Assembly (NCBI GenBank): GCA_965205385.1
Contig: CBDBGS010000007.1
Location: 186,001-250,000, forward strand
Direction of reading: 5' to 3'
Length of the DNA: 64,000 nucleotides
From: CATOSP01 sp965205385
Lineage (GTDB): Bacteria; Chloroflexota; Dehalococcoidia; Lucifugimonadales; UBA3495
The position numbers and the translations under genes are program-made. The notes under the pieces are model-generated. The model saw only the letters and a program-made list of their open reading frames with translations, was not told where the DNA came from and did not search any database. Positions 35,396-43,106 of the stretch are shown here, in pieces (the stretch's first letter is position 1; each line of letters opens with the position of its first letter).

Positions 35396-35800
35396 GTCAC
35401 AGTTCAGACTTGATGTGGCCTTCCTACTCCCAGCCCGTCATTCCGGGCCCCGTATCGAGTACGGGGCAGGCTTTGACCCGGAATCCAGAAACCTTTACAA
35501 GCTGCAACGGTTACTATCATTGGCATTTCTGGATTCCCGCCTTCGGAGACCTTTGCGTAACCTTCCGCGACTCCCGCGAAAGCGAGAATCCAGAGTGTGC
35601 CCAAATACGGAGGACGCCCTCACCCTAACCCTCTACCGGAGGGAGAGGGGATTATTCAAAGGTCTCCCTTCGCGGGAATGACGGGTTGCGCGGGAGTGAC
35701 GGGCCGCGGATGAAGGACATCGTTCGAGGATCATCATGGAGATGCCCGATGTGGGATGCAGCCAATCCGCGTCCTCGAGTCTGAACAGTTACGTGCGAGC
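35388..35800. mobile_element. MITE, copy 1 (397 bp plus 8-bp target duplications)
   Basis: The element spans 35396-35792. The left end reads GTCACAGTTCAGACTTGATG and the right end, read inward on the other strand, GTAACTGTTCAGACTCGAG. It is flanked by a perfect 8-bp direct repeat GTGCGAGC at 35388-35395 and 35793-35800. It encodes nothing. The interior carries hairpin-rich segments (CCCGTCATTCCGGG, GGAATCCAGA, GCGGGAATGACGG) and a nested C-rich repeat at about 35617-35650. It shares ends and much of its interior with copy 2 (44599-44896). Ends starting GTAA with 8-bp duplications fit mobilisation by an IS66-type transposase; that assignment is inference. Confidence 0.88.
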
Positions 35801-35906
35801 CCGCCGCATTGACAGCCTCCGTGGCTGCTGGTAGATTTAGGAAGTTGTGATTTGGCAGCCGCGATCGGGCTTTGCCAACAGGGGCCTTATCCCCAGGAGT
35901 GTTTCA

Positions 35907-36251
35907 GTGCCACGCTACGACTATCGCTGTACGGTATGTGACTATACCTTCGAGCTGGTCCAGAGTTTCAAGGAAGCTGGCAAGGGAGCTTGCCCGGAAT
36001 GCCAGGGAGCCGGCCAACGGTTGTACCACGCGGTCCCGGTGATCTACAAGGGTTCCGGCTTTTACACCACCGACTACGGCCGTCCTAAGCCGCCGGTCGA
36101 AAACGGAAGCAAGTCGGACTCGGATGACAAGTCCACCGAGACCGGGTCCACCGACAGCGCCACCAAGACGGAGACGAAGGAACCTGCCAAGGAGACGGCA
36201 TCTAGCGCCGCTTCGACTTCCGACTCCGCCGCTACGACCAGCGCCACCTGA
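35907..36251 (+). CDS. FmdB-family zinc-ribbon protein
   Basis: A protein of 114 residues. Residues 1-50 form the FmdB zinc ribbon: PRYDYRCTVCDYTFELVQSF with Cys-x2-Cys, then a second CPEC pair. The YKGSGFYTTDYGRP segment is the usual end of the domain. The last 50 residues are a low-complexity Ser/Thr/Lys/Asp tail, probably disordered. GTG 35907 is the start because AGGAG lies 7 nt upstream and the family starts at this motif. Role: putative regulatory or RNA/DNA-binding protein. The dtd gene follows 53 bp downstream. Confidence 0.9.
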   Translation: MPRYDYRCTVCDYTFELVQSFKEAGKGACPECQGAGQRLYHAVPVIYKGSGFYTTDYGRPKPPVENGSKSDSDDKSTETGSTDSATKTETKEPAKETASSAASTSDSAATTSAT

Positions 36252-36304
36252 GAGAACGGGTCCTTAACTTAAGACCGGGTCCGGGAATGGGGGTGTGAGC
36301 GGCG

Positions 36305-36769
36305 GTGAGGGCCCTGGTCCAGAGAGTGACACATTCGTCGGTGTTGGTTGACGGTGAGGAGACCGGCAGCACTGGCCGGGGGTTGGTGGTGTTTATCGGT
36401 GTATCCAGCGAGGATGACGAGGCCGATGCCCGTTATCTAGCAGACAAGATCACGAACCTGCGCATTTTCCCCGACGAACATGGCCGTTTCGACCGCTCCG
36501 CCCTCGATGTGGGGGCGGAGTTTCTTTTGGTAAGCCAGTTCACCCTGTACGCCGACACCCGCCGAGGCCGGCGTCCTGATTTCACTCGCGCGGCGCCACC
36601 GGAAGAGGCGCAACACCTGTACGAACACACTGTCGCCCTGTTTCGCCAAACGGGTCTGAAGGTTGGCACAGGGGTTTTCCAAGAATACATGCGTGTGCGG
36701 TTGGAAAACGACGGTCCGGTGACCCTGCTGATAGATAGCGCTGACCGGAACGCACCCAGACGCGGCTAG
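36305..36769 (+). CDS. dtd: D-aminoacyl-tRNA deacylase
   Basis: A protein of 154 residues, nearly the canonical length. Starts MRALVQRVTHSSVLV. The active-site motif SQFTLYAD is complete. The Gly-cisPro-containing motif appears as NDGPVT. It hydrolyses D-aminoacyl-tRNA (and Gly-tRNA-Ala), preventing misincorporation. Start is GTG 36305. It overlaps the DinB-like gene by 4 bp in a tail-to-tail arrangement. Confidence 0.95.
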   Translation: MRALVQRVTHSSVLVDGEETGSTGRGLVVFIGVSSEDDEADARYLADKITNLRIFPDEHGRFDRSALDVGAEFLLVSQFTLYADTRRGRRPDFTRAAPPEEAQHLYEHTVALFRQTGLKVGTGVFQEYMRVRLENDGPVTLLIDSADRNAPRRG

Positions 36770-37302
36770 CGGTGCCAGCCCATACCCAGATATAGGCCCC
36801 TCAGATACGCGATCTGGCCGCCGTGGGCGATATTGTCCCAAGTCATTTGGCCCAATCCCTGTTCCACCGAGCGGGGTTCCGGCACCGGCGGGATTACCAG
36901 CGTAACTTCCATTTCGGCATCCGACAGGGAGCCCATGTACTCCCGGGCCGCGTTCTTTATCGCTTCGTAGTAGCCTAGCTGGACGTCCCTGGGCGCGGCG
37001 GCCCATCCCGCCACCTGCTCGGCGGTCCAGCCCACACCCCGGTCTTCGGGATCGCCGGACATGCCGTACTTCTGGCGCCAACCCTCGGTAACCCATATCT
37101 GCGAGATTGACCTAAGCCGCGTGTGGATAAACGTGTCTACAACGCGGTCCATGTGCCAGAGAATCCAGGCTACCGAGTTACATTGATCGGCGGGGATACG
37201 GGCGAGGTTTGCTTGGTCCAAGTCCGCCAGGGCGGCGTCAACCATGTCCCAGTTGCGTTCCAGAGCGTAGAGCAGTCCTTCGGCAGCAGCCAATTTCGTC
37301 AC
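36766..37302 (-). CDS. DinB-superfamily protein
   Basis: From GTG 37302 the protein has 178 residues; a longer frame to 37401 would run into the CMD gene. Four-helix DinB/mycothiol-maleylpyruvate-isomerase fold: the metal His of ILWHMDRVVDTF, and a second His pair in NIAHGGQIAYLRG, give the usual His triad. Many members are thiol-dependent S-transferases or metal hydrolases of unknown substrate. It is downstream of the CMD gene by 43 bp on the same strand. Confidence 0.82.
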   Translation of the reverse strand: MTKLAAAEGLLYALERNWDMVDAALADLDQANLARIPADQCNSVAWILWHMDRVVDTFIHTRLRSISQIWVTEGWRQKYGMSGDPEDRGVGWTAEQVAGWAAAPRDVQLGYYEAIKNAAREYMGSLSDAEMEVTLVIPPVPEPRSVEQGLGQMTWDNIAHGGQIAYLRGLYLGMGWHR

Positions 37303-37345
37303 CTCATCGGTTAGGCGGAAAGGTCCGGGGCGAGAGAGCCCCAGG

Positions 37346-37894
37346 CTAAAAGGGCAGCTTGGCCGCTTCGGCCGGATCCACGTCCACTTCGAAGGCGGCA
37401 AGGAACTGGCCGACTAGCAGGTAGTGGCCGATCAGTCCGGTTACGTCCACGGCGCCCCGAACTCCCCAACGGTCCAAGACGGCCTCGTAAGTAGCGTCGC
37501 TGATTTTGTGGTTTCGGAGGAGTTCCTGGGTGTACTTGACCAGGGCTTCTTCGTCGCCGGATAGTCCCGCCGGAGCGGTCCCGTTGGCAATGGAGTCAAG
37601 GGTTGCGTCGGGGACACCCTCGGCGCGCGCGAGCCGGGCATGGGCGACATATTCGTATTGGGACTTAATCTCCCGGGCGGTGGCGCAGATCACGACCTCT
37701 TTGAGGGCGTTGGACATGTCGGATTCAAACCTGACGTAAGTGCCGGTGTGGGCGACCCTGGCGGCCAGGTTGGGGCTGTGGAGCAGGACTCCATAGGGTC
37801 CCCTGACGCTGCCGCGGCTGTCGGCGATCTGGTCGTAATACTGCTGGTCCTCGGCTTTTAGTTGGTCTCTTTCAAGGTTGGGTAGTCGCGCCAT
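37346..37894 (-). CDS. Carboxymuconolactone decarboxylase-family protein
   Basis: A protein of 182 residues, a paralog of the CMD protein at 20147 (both carry LVTARE-like core: here VICATAREIKSQYEYVAHARLARAEG). No CxxC, so not an AhpD-type peroxidase. The His of YVAHARL corresponds to the proton-relay position. AGGAGG lies 11 nt upstream of ATG 37894. It is followed by a DinB-like gene on the same strand. Both are often found with LLM oxidoreductases in this kind of genome; a role in peroxide or lactone chemistry is possible but not shown. Confidence 0.86.
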   Translation of the reverse strand: MARLPNLERDQLKAEDQQYYDQIADSRGSVRGPYGVLLHSPNLAARVAHTGTYVRFESDMSNALKEVVICATAREIKSQYEYVAHARLARAEGVPDATLDSIANGTAPAGLSGDEEALVKYTQELLRNHKISDATYEAVLDRWGVRGAVDVTGLIGHYLLVGQFLAAFEVDVDPAEAAKLPF

Positions 37895-38008
37895 TCCGTT
37901 TAGTCCTCCTGTAATGGTTGTGTCTTTCGACTCGGTTACGCTGTGCTAAGGTTGAGCGGGCTGGCCGGATGCGTTCAGAATCAGAGAGTCGGGTTGTCTT
38001 GCGGCGGC

Positions 38009-38866
38009 TTAGATGAACTCCAGGTCCAGGCTGATATCCAGGGCGGTTACTGAGTGCGTGAGCCCGCCGATGGAGATAAGATCCACGCCGGTGGCCGCGA
38101 CATCCCTCACCGTGTCCAGCGTAATGCCGCCTGACGCCTCGACCACAGCCCTCCCGGCGATGACGTCCATCGCCTCTTGCATCATATCGGGAGCCATGTT
38201 GTCCAGCATGATAATGTGAGCTCCCGCTTCCGCCGCCTGAAGCGCCGCCTCTACCGATTCGACTTCCACCTCGACCTTGATGGTGTGGGAGGCGCGGGCC
38301 AAGGCGAGCTGGATGACCTCTTTCAGGCCCATTTCTTGGGAGCGAAGCGCCTCGATGTGGTTGTCCTTGATGAGGATTCCGTCGGCCAGGTTGAGCCGGT
38401 GGTTGTAGCCGCCGCCCATGCGCACGGCGTACTTGTCCAGGTAGCGGTGTCCCGGCGCGGTCTTGCGGGTGTCCACGATGCGGGAGCGGCTGCCTTCGAT
38501 GGCCCGGACGTAGCGGTTGGTGTCGCTGGCGATACCGCTCATGCGCTGCATGAAGTTGAGGGCGGTTCGTTCCGCCCGGAGGATGCTGCTGGCCGAGCCC
38601 TGAACCCGGGCTATGTCGTTGCCGGGTGAGAGTATTGCGCCGTCGGCGAGGAATCCCTGTATCTCCAGGGACGGGTCGATCCGCTGGAAGACCGCCATGC
38701 CCACGTCGATGCCGGCCAGGACTCCCGGGGCCTTGGCCCTTATGACACCCTCAGCCTGAATCTCGGAGGGGACCAGGGCGTCGGTGGTGGGATCGTTGAA
38801 GGCCTGGTCTTCGGTAAGGGCGGAGTCGATTAACTGGTAGACAGTTGGCGGCAGCGGAGCTAGCAA
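38009..38866 (-). CDS. nadC: Nicotinate-nucleotide pyrophosphorylase (carboxylating)
   Basis: A protein of 285 residues converting quinolinate and PRPP to nicotinate mononucleotide. Seen: ALTEDQAFNDPTT at the N-terminus, LNFMQRMSGIAS, the active-site segment IVDTRKTAPGHRYLDKYAVRMGGGYNHR (binding quinolinate and PRPP), KDNHI, and EVEVESVEAALQAAEAGAHIIMLDNM. TTG 38866 is preferred as start because AGGAG lies 5 nt upstream; ATG 38881 is an in-frame alternative. nadA is 3 kb away on the same strand, with nadB not in the window. Confidence 0.95.
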   Translation of the reverse strand: MLAPLPPTVYQLIDSALTEDQAFNDPTTDALVPSEIQAEGVIRAKAPGVLAGIDVGMAVFQRIDPSLEIQGFLADGAILSPGNDIARVQGSASSILRAERTALNFMQRMSGIASDTNRYVRAIEGSRSRIVDTRKTAPGHRYLDKYAVRMGGGYNHRLNLADGILIKDNHIEALRSQEMGLKEVIQLALARASHTIKVEVEVESVEAALQAAEAGAHIIMLDNMAPDMMQEAMDVIAGRAVVEASGGITLDTVRDVAATGVDLISIGGLTHSVTALDISLDLEFI

Positions 38867-38899
38867 GGGGTCTCCTATCATATCGGGGATTCGAGGTAT

Positions 38900-39394
38900 G
38901 CCAATTGTACTCCATATCTCTAAATGGAGGCCACGGGAGGCGGCCAGCGGGAGAGAGCTCGGCCAATGTCCACGCCCGGTTGCATCCACCATTGGAACGT
39001 GAGGCGCGAGAACTGGAGGGAAATTAAGATACGCCGACGATCAGATGACGAATGGCACAAAGATGTCATTGTTAATCGTCAACACTGGTGATACCCTCGC
39101 GCGGCTTACTTATCGCGATTACAGATTCTCGCAATACTGCTTGGCCCGGCATGAATCAGGGCATAGGCATCGGGGACGGTAAAATCTCTGACATGGTCTC
39201 TTATTTCACTTCACATCTACAATCTTCTGAGTATCTGGCTCAAGACGAGCAAAGACCGCCGACTCCAGGAGTCTGTCCGAGAATTGATTGTTGTTCCGAA
39301 TATCGCCAGAGTAAGCTTCACTAGCTATTGATATCGGCTGCACGTGAACTAAATAGGGCATCACGAGTATCAATGTAACGCGTTTCGTTGTGGG
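38900..39394. other. AT-richer intergenic stretch
   Basis: No supported gene. The segment from about 39000 to 39750 is lower in GC than the flanks, and TGTCATTG occurs at both 39063 and 39665. It contains the left arm of the inverted repeat at 39268-39415. Confidence 0.4.
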
Positions 39395-39415
39395 TTGGTA
39401 TTTCTCGGACAGGCC
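39268..39415. repeat. Inverted repeat, possible short MITE
   Basis: GGAGTCTGTCCGAGAA (39268-39283) and TTCTCGGACAGGCC (39402-39415) are inverted copies sharing CTGTCCGAGAA, about 148 bp apart. The end sequence resembles that of the element at 52238-52394 (AGGAGTCTGTCCGA). No target duplication is visible. Confidence 0.45.
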
Positions 39416-39595
39416 GCTAGAGAGATAGAGATTCTGCGGCTGTTGGCAAGGGGGCTGAAGACTCAAGAAATCGCGGACCAACTCTGTCTCAGTCCTCACA
39501 CCGTGAGCAACCATGTCCGCAACGCCCGGAAGAAATCCGGCGCATCCAACAGGATGACCGGGGTATTGGTTGCCCAGGACCGGGGGCTGATCTAG
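39395..39595 (+). CDS. LuxR/GerE-type helix-turn-helix protein, probably truncated
   Basis: A 66-residue product beginning at a TTG with no RBS. Residues 8-66 match the GerE DNA-binding domain: EIEILRLLARGLKTQEIADQLCLSPHTVSNHVRNARKK followed by a loop and helix ending DRGLI. Receiver or sensor domains that normally precede this are absent. The start lies inside the right arm of an inverted repeat (39268-39415), so an insertion or deletion may have removed the N-terminal part. It could act alone as a small DNA binder or be a gene remnant. Confidence 0.5.
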   Translation: MVFLGQAAREIEILRLLARGLKTQEIADQLCLSPHTVSNHVRNARKKSGASNRMTGVLVAQDRGLI

Positions 39596-39651
39596 CCGCC
39601 TCTTTTTCGTTCTTCCGCGCCACCACCTACTTGAAATGTTAACGAGCCAAC

Positions 39652-39671
39652 AATGACATAAATGTGTCATT
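39652..39671. promoter_or_regulatory. Palindrome upstream of the secreted-protein gene
   Basis: AATGACA-TAAATG-TGTCATT is a perfect 7-bp inverted repeat about 83 bp before ATG 39754. It lies between the LuxR-type HTH frame and the secreted-protein pair, so it is a plausible operator. Confidence 0.45.
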
Positions 39672-39753
39672 GCGGTGGCCGAAGTGCACCTATAGCATCC
39701 AACAAGGCCACTGTGGGGCAACCGAAATTGGTGGCCAAAGGAGAGGGAGGACA

Positions 39754-40419
39754 ATGAAGCTAAAGATCCACTATCCGAGGATACTATTGGCGCTGCTCAT
39801 GATGATTGGGGCAATTACCGCCACAGCAGTCTTGTCTGCTGAACAGGGACGGGAACCTGAGGCGCATCCGGTACTCTTGACCAAAGCTCCGACCAAGCCG
39901 CCGCTGGCCGAGGTACAAAAAGTAGAGGCTGTGGAGATAGTCAGGAAATCCGGAATCGTGGAAAAATTCAACGGGAATCAGGCCTGGATTCCCGTGCGAC
40001 TCGGTCGGGCCAATTTACCACACTCTTGGGGCGTAGCCTTCGAAGCGGAATGGGAGGAACCAGCCGATCATTCGGGTCCGTGGTCCATTCTTCAATGCAG
40101 TTACACTAGAAGGGTTGCCGGCAAAGTTGATTGGAACGGCTTCACGGTTTTAGCTCTGACGGTGGACACAACCAACGAGGCTGTCGTGGGCTACGCCGCA
40201 ATGGATGATTCGAAAGACGAGGCAACCCCGGTCATGGGAACGGCGCATCTCGACGCAGTCGTCAAAGTGTACGATATGGAAAGCGGTGAGCTATTGATCG
40301 AAGAGAGGGCGCGAGACCTCTACCCTCCATATATGAATTGTGCCCTCCCTGGACTTTACATCGGGACTGAGATTGGCACATCGAAATCGGCGGCGCCAGT
40401 CAATGAAGGCGTGATATGA
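39754..40419 (+). CDS. Secreted hypothetical protein, 221 aa
   Basis: Starts at ATG 39754 with GGGAGG upstream. Residues 1-30 are a signal peptide: a basic N-terminus (KLKIHYPR), a hydrophobic core (ILLALLMMIGAITATAV) and an Ala-containing cleavage region. The mature part is beta-rich (AWIPVRLGRA, WGVAFEAEWEEP, FTVLALTVDTTNEAVVGYAAMD) with two Cys that could form a disulfide (LQCSY and MNCALPG). Family not recognised. The stop TGA overlaps the ATG of the next frame (ATGA at 40416-40419), so the pair was translationally coupled. Confidence 0.72.
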   Translation: MKLKIHYPRILLALLMMIGAITATAVLSAEQGREPEAHPVLLTKAPTKPPLAEVQKVEAVEIVRKSGIVEKFNGNQAWIPVRLGRANLPHSWGVAFEAEWEEPADHSGPWSILQCSYTRRVAGKVDWNGFTVLALTVDTTNEAVVGYAAMDDSKDEATPVMGTAHLDAVVKVYDMESGELLIEERARDLYPPYMNCALPGLYIGTEIGTSKSAAPVNEGVI

Positions 40420-40937
40420 GCATTCTAAAACCGATGGCCATTCCGGCAATCGCAGTCGCGGTGGTTGCCGCCTCCTTGTAATTTGGACTGACGGTGTTCA
40501 GTCTGTTTGCCACGGTACCTGAGTCTAGCGCCAACACTGCTCCGGAGGGGTCCTTGAGAGAATTGGACCTTGACGGTGGCGATTCTTTCTAGAATTGGGA
40601 TTTCAATAGTGATGAGAACCGAATAGACAACTTCGACTGGAGCATGCGTTTCATCTTCTCGGGGCAGCACGTCAATGTCGGCTATGTACACGACAGGCTC
40701 GATGGGGTCGGAAACGAGCCTGCGATAGTCCCTGAATTAGGTGGATGGCTAAGATCCTCACAACACGCCTGGACTGACGACGGTCCTGAGCATACCGGAA
40801 GCCATTGGACGTCGGACCAGGGAATCAAGGATAGTCCAGGGTGTGAATGGAACTGGCAGGGTGTTTCGATTGTCCGTCTGAACTGTGATTTCTCTGATTC
40901 CGGGATCTATATGATTGGAAATCATCCGAATCCCTAA
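40416..40937 (+). pseudogene. Partner of the secreted protein, interrupted by two stop codons
   Basis: From ATG 40416 (overlapping the previous stop) the frame encodes a signal anchor (ILKPMAIPAIAVAVVAAS) and then a soluble domain. It contains TAA at codon 22 (40479-40481) and TAG at codon 59 (40590-40592), both in frame. After the stops the frame stays open to 40937 and looks coding, with many Trp and Cys (GCEWNWQGVSIVRLNCDF). Read through both stops, it would be a 173-residue secreted or membrane-anchored protein. Family not recognised. Confidence 0.6.
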
Positions 40938-41300
40938 ATCCTGTGAATGCCGGTTCGGACAATTGGGGGGATAATCGAATGACCCTAGGGTACCCTGGCG
41001 CTCTTTGCGCTCCTGACTTAACCGTTAGCTGGGACCCAGAGGCTCCCCACCAGGGCCGCGATCCTCCCGACGACCATTGATGGGTTCCAGCTTTGGCTGG
41101 AACGACGGGGAGGCGGACTGCGGAACATCATGACAGGATGTGCAGACGGGGAAGCGCCTGATCACCGCCCCGGTGGCGCTGGTCCCACCGGAGCCATTAG
41201 CCTGTCCCCCGGGGACTCACTACTGGGACTAGACGTGCGGGGCTGGCCTGTTGGGGTTTCAGCGGCCTCTTGTCAAACGCGAAAGCAGATCGACTCCGAT
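40938..41300. other. Intergenic stretch, no feature seen
   Basis: About 360 bp between the decayed secreted-protein frame and the Uma2 gene. I see no supported gene or RNA. Confidence 0.4.
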
Positions 41301-41855
41301 CTAGTCGAAAACATCCCGCGGGGGTAACGTAAATCCCGGCAGCACCTCGCCGCCATTCAGAGCGTCGTCTTCCGTCAACGTGTAGGCCGGGGCGCCTAAC
41401 GAGTGGACATCTATGGTCCTGGTGTCGGGGTATACTGCCCACACCAGGGTTACTCCGTGGCTGAGCCACATGCGGGCCTTGTCATATACTTCATGGACTG
41501 TGTTGTTGGGGGAGGCGATTTCCACCACAAGGTCGGGGGCTACTGGTAAATAACCGCGCACCCGCTCGTCGAGAGGCAAACGTTCTGCCGAGATGTAAGC
41601 CACATCCGGTTCTCGCACCAAGTCCGGGCCGTTCTGGAGCAGGACACCGGAATCGGTTCCGAACACATGACCCAGACCCCGGGGGGTGATGAAAGCCAGA
41701 AGTATTGCGCCTAACTTAAGGGCAATCTTACCGTGTTCTACTCCAGATGCCACAGACTCAACGAATACCCCGAGAATTAATTCTCCCTTAACGCCTTGGG
41801 AGTGCAGGCGTAGGAGATCGCCGGCGGTGAGCAGTTGCCTTGTCGTTGTCGTCAT
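41301..41855 (-). CDS. Uma2-family putative endonuclease (DUF820)
   Basis: A protein of 184 residues from ATG 41855 (another ATG at 41867 is possible). It has the PD-(D/E)XK-like Uma2 layout: LRLHSQGVKGELILGVFVESV with the first Glu, GTDSGVLLQNGPDLVREPDVAYISAERL, then PDLVVEIASPNNTVHEVYDKARMWLSHGVTLVWAVYP, which contains the E-x-x-S-P and K residues. Uma2 proteins occur in many copies in cyanobacteria and Chloroflexota; their target is not known. The gene ends 446 bp from the mini-cluster at 39754-40937. Confidence 0.88.
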   Translation of the reverse strand: MTTTTRQLLTAGDLLRLHSQGVKGELILGVFVESVASGVEHGKIALKLGAILLAFITPRGLGHVFGTDSGVLLQNGPDLVREPDVAYISAERLPLDERVRGYLPVAPDLVVEIASPNNTVHEVYDKARMWLSHGVTLVWAVYPDTRTIDVHSLGAPAYTLTEDDALNGGEVLPGFTLPPRDVFD

Positions 41856-41886
41856 CGCCCGTTGCACCCCAGTTCCTGAGATTCTC

Positions 41887-43095
41887 TTAGCGCAGGGCCA
41901 GCATACGGTCCAGGGCTACCTGGGCTTCTTGCTGGATTTGGCCGGGGACGGTGATTTCGTTGATGACGTGGCCCGCGATCAGGCCCTCCAGCACCCATAG
42001 AACGTAGGCGGGGTGGATGCGGTACATGGTGGAGCAGGGGCAGATCACGGGGTCGAGGCAGAAGACGGTCTTGTCGGGGTTGTTGAGGGCGAGGCGGTTG
42101 ACCAGGCTGATCTCGGTGCCCACGGCCCACTTGCTGCCAGCGGGAGCCTCGTTGATAGCTTTCCGGATGAACTCGGTGGAGCCGTCCATGTCCGCGGCCT
42201 GGACCGTTTCCATCGTGCATTCGGGGTGGACCAGAACGGTGACGTCGGGGTAGCGTTCGCGGGCCGCCTGAATTTGCTTGACGGTGAAGCGGGTATGTAC
42301 CGAGCAATGGCCTTGCCAAAGGACCATTTTGGCGTCGCGCAACTGTTCGGCGGTGTTGCCGCCCAAGCGTTTGAAGGGGTTCCAGACCACCATCTCGTCC
42401 GTTGGGATCCCCAGCTTGAGGGCGGTGTTGCGTCCCAGATGTTGGTCGGGGAGGAACAGGATGCGCTCTCCCTGTTGGAAGCCCCATTCTAGTACGGCGG
42501 TTGCGTTTGACGAGGTGCATACCGCGCCGACGTTGCGGCCGCACAGGGCCTTGATCCCGGCGATGGAGTTCATGTAGGTCACCGGGACTATGCCGCCGTG
42601 GTCGCCCAGAATGTCTTGGAGGTCCTGCCAGGCATCTTCGACGTCTTCCATCGGGGCCATGTCGGCCATGGAGCAGCCGGCGGTAATGTTGGGCAGAATC
42701 ACCTTCTGATGAGGGGCGGAAAGGATGCAGGCGGTCTCGGCCATGAAGTGGACGCCGCAGAAGAGGATGTACTCGGCGTTTGGCAGGTTGGCCGCCTCCT
42801 GGGAGAGGAGGAAGGAATCGCCCTGAAAGTCGGCGTATTTTATGACTTCCTCACGCTGGTAGTGGTGGCCCAGGACGGTTACGGCGGAGCCCAGCTTCTC
42901 CCGGGCGGCATGGATGCGTTCGTCCAACTCTTCCGGAGTCAGGTGGAGGTATTCGGGCGAGATATTCTGCCAGCGGACGTTGACCGCTAATTCTTCGGCC
43001 AACGACTTGGCGGGCAGTTCGTCTTCCGTCTTACAGAAGGCCGCGTGCTCGATCTCGGTTATGGGTATGGTTGCCGGTCGGGTCCTGGTGGCCAT
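41887..43095 (-). CDS. nadA: Quinolinate synthase
   Basis: A protein of 402 residues that condenses iminoaspartate with dihydroxyacetone phosphate. Seen: VLGHHYQREEVIKYADFQGDSFLLS, LFCGVHFMAETACIL, PNITAGCSMADMAP, VHPECTMETV and VFCLDPVICPCSTMYRIHPAYVLWVLEGL, which carry the three [4Fe-4S]-ligand cysteines and extra ones of the CPC segment. GAGGGA precedes ATG 43095. miaB lies 11 bp upstream on the same strand, so the pair is an operon. nadC is 3 kb downstream. Confidence 0.95.
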   Translation of the reverse strand: MATRTRPATIPITEIEHAAFCKTEDELPAKSLAEELAVNVRWQNISPEYLHLTPEELDERIHAAREKLGSAVTVLGHHYQREEVIKYADFQGDSFLLSQEAANLPNAEYILFCGVHFMAETACILSAPHQKVILPNITAGCSMADMAPMEDVEDAWQDLQDILGDHGGIVPVTYMNSIAGIKALCGRNVGAVCTSSNATAVLEWGFQQGERILFLPDQHLGRNTALKLGIPTDEMVVWNPFKRLGGNTAEQLRDAKMVLWQGHCSVHTRFTVKQIQAARERYPDVTVLVHPECTMETVQAADMDGSTEFIRKAINEAPAGSKWAVGTEISLVNRLALNNPDKTVFCLDPVICPCSTMYRIHPAYVLWVLEGLIAGHVINEITVPGQIQQEAQVALDRMLALR

Positions 43096-43106
43096 AGTCT
43101 GTTCCC

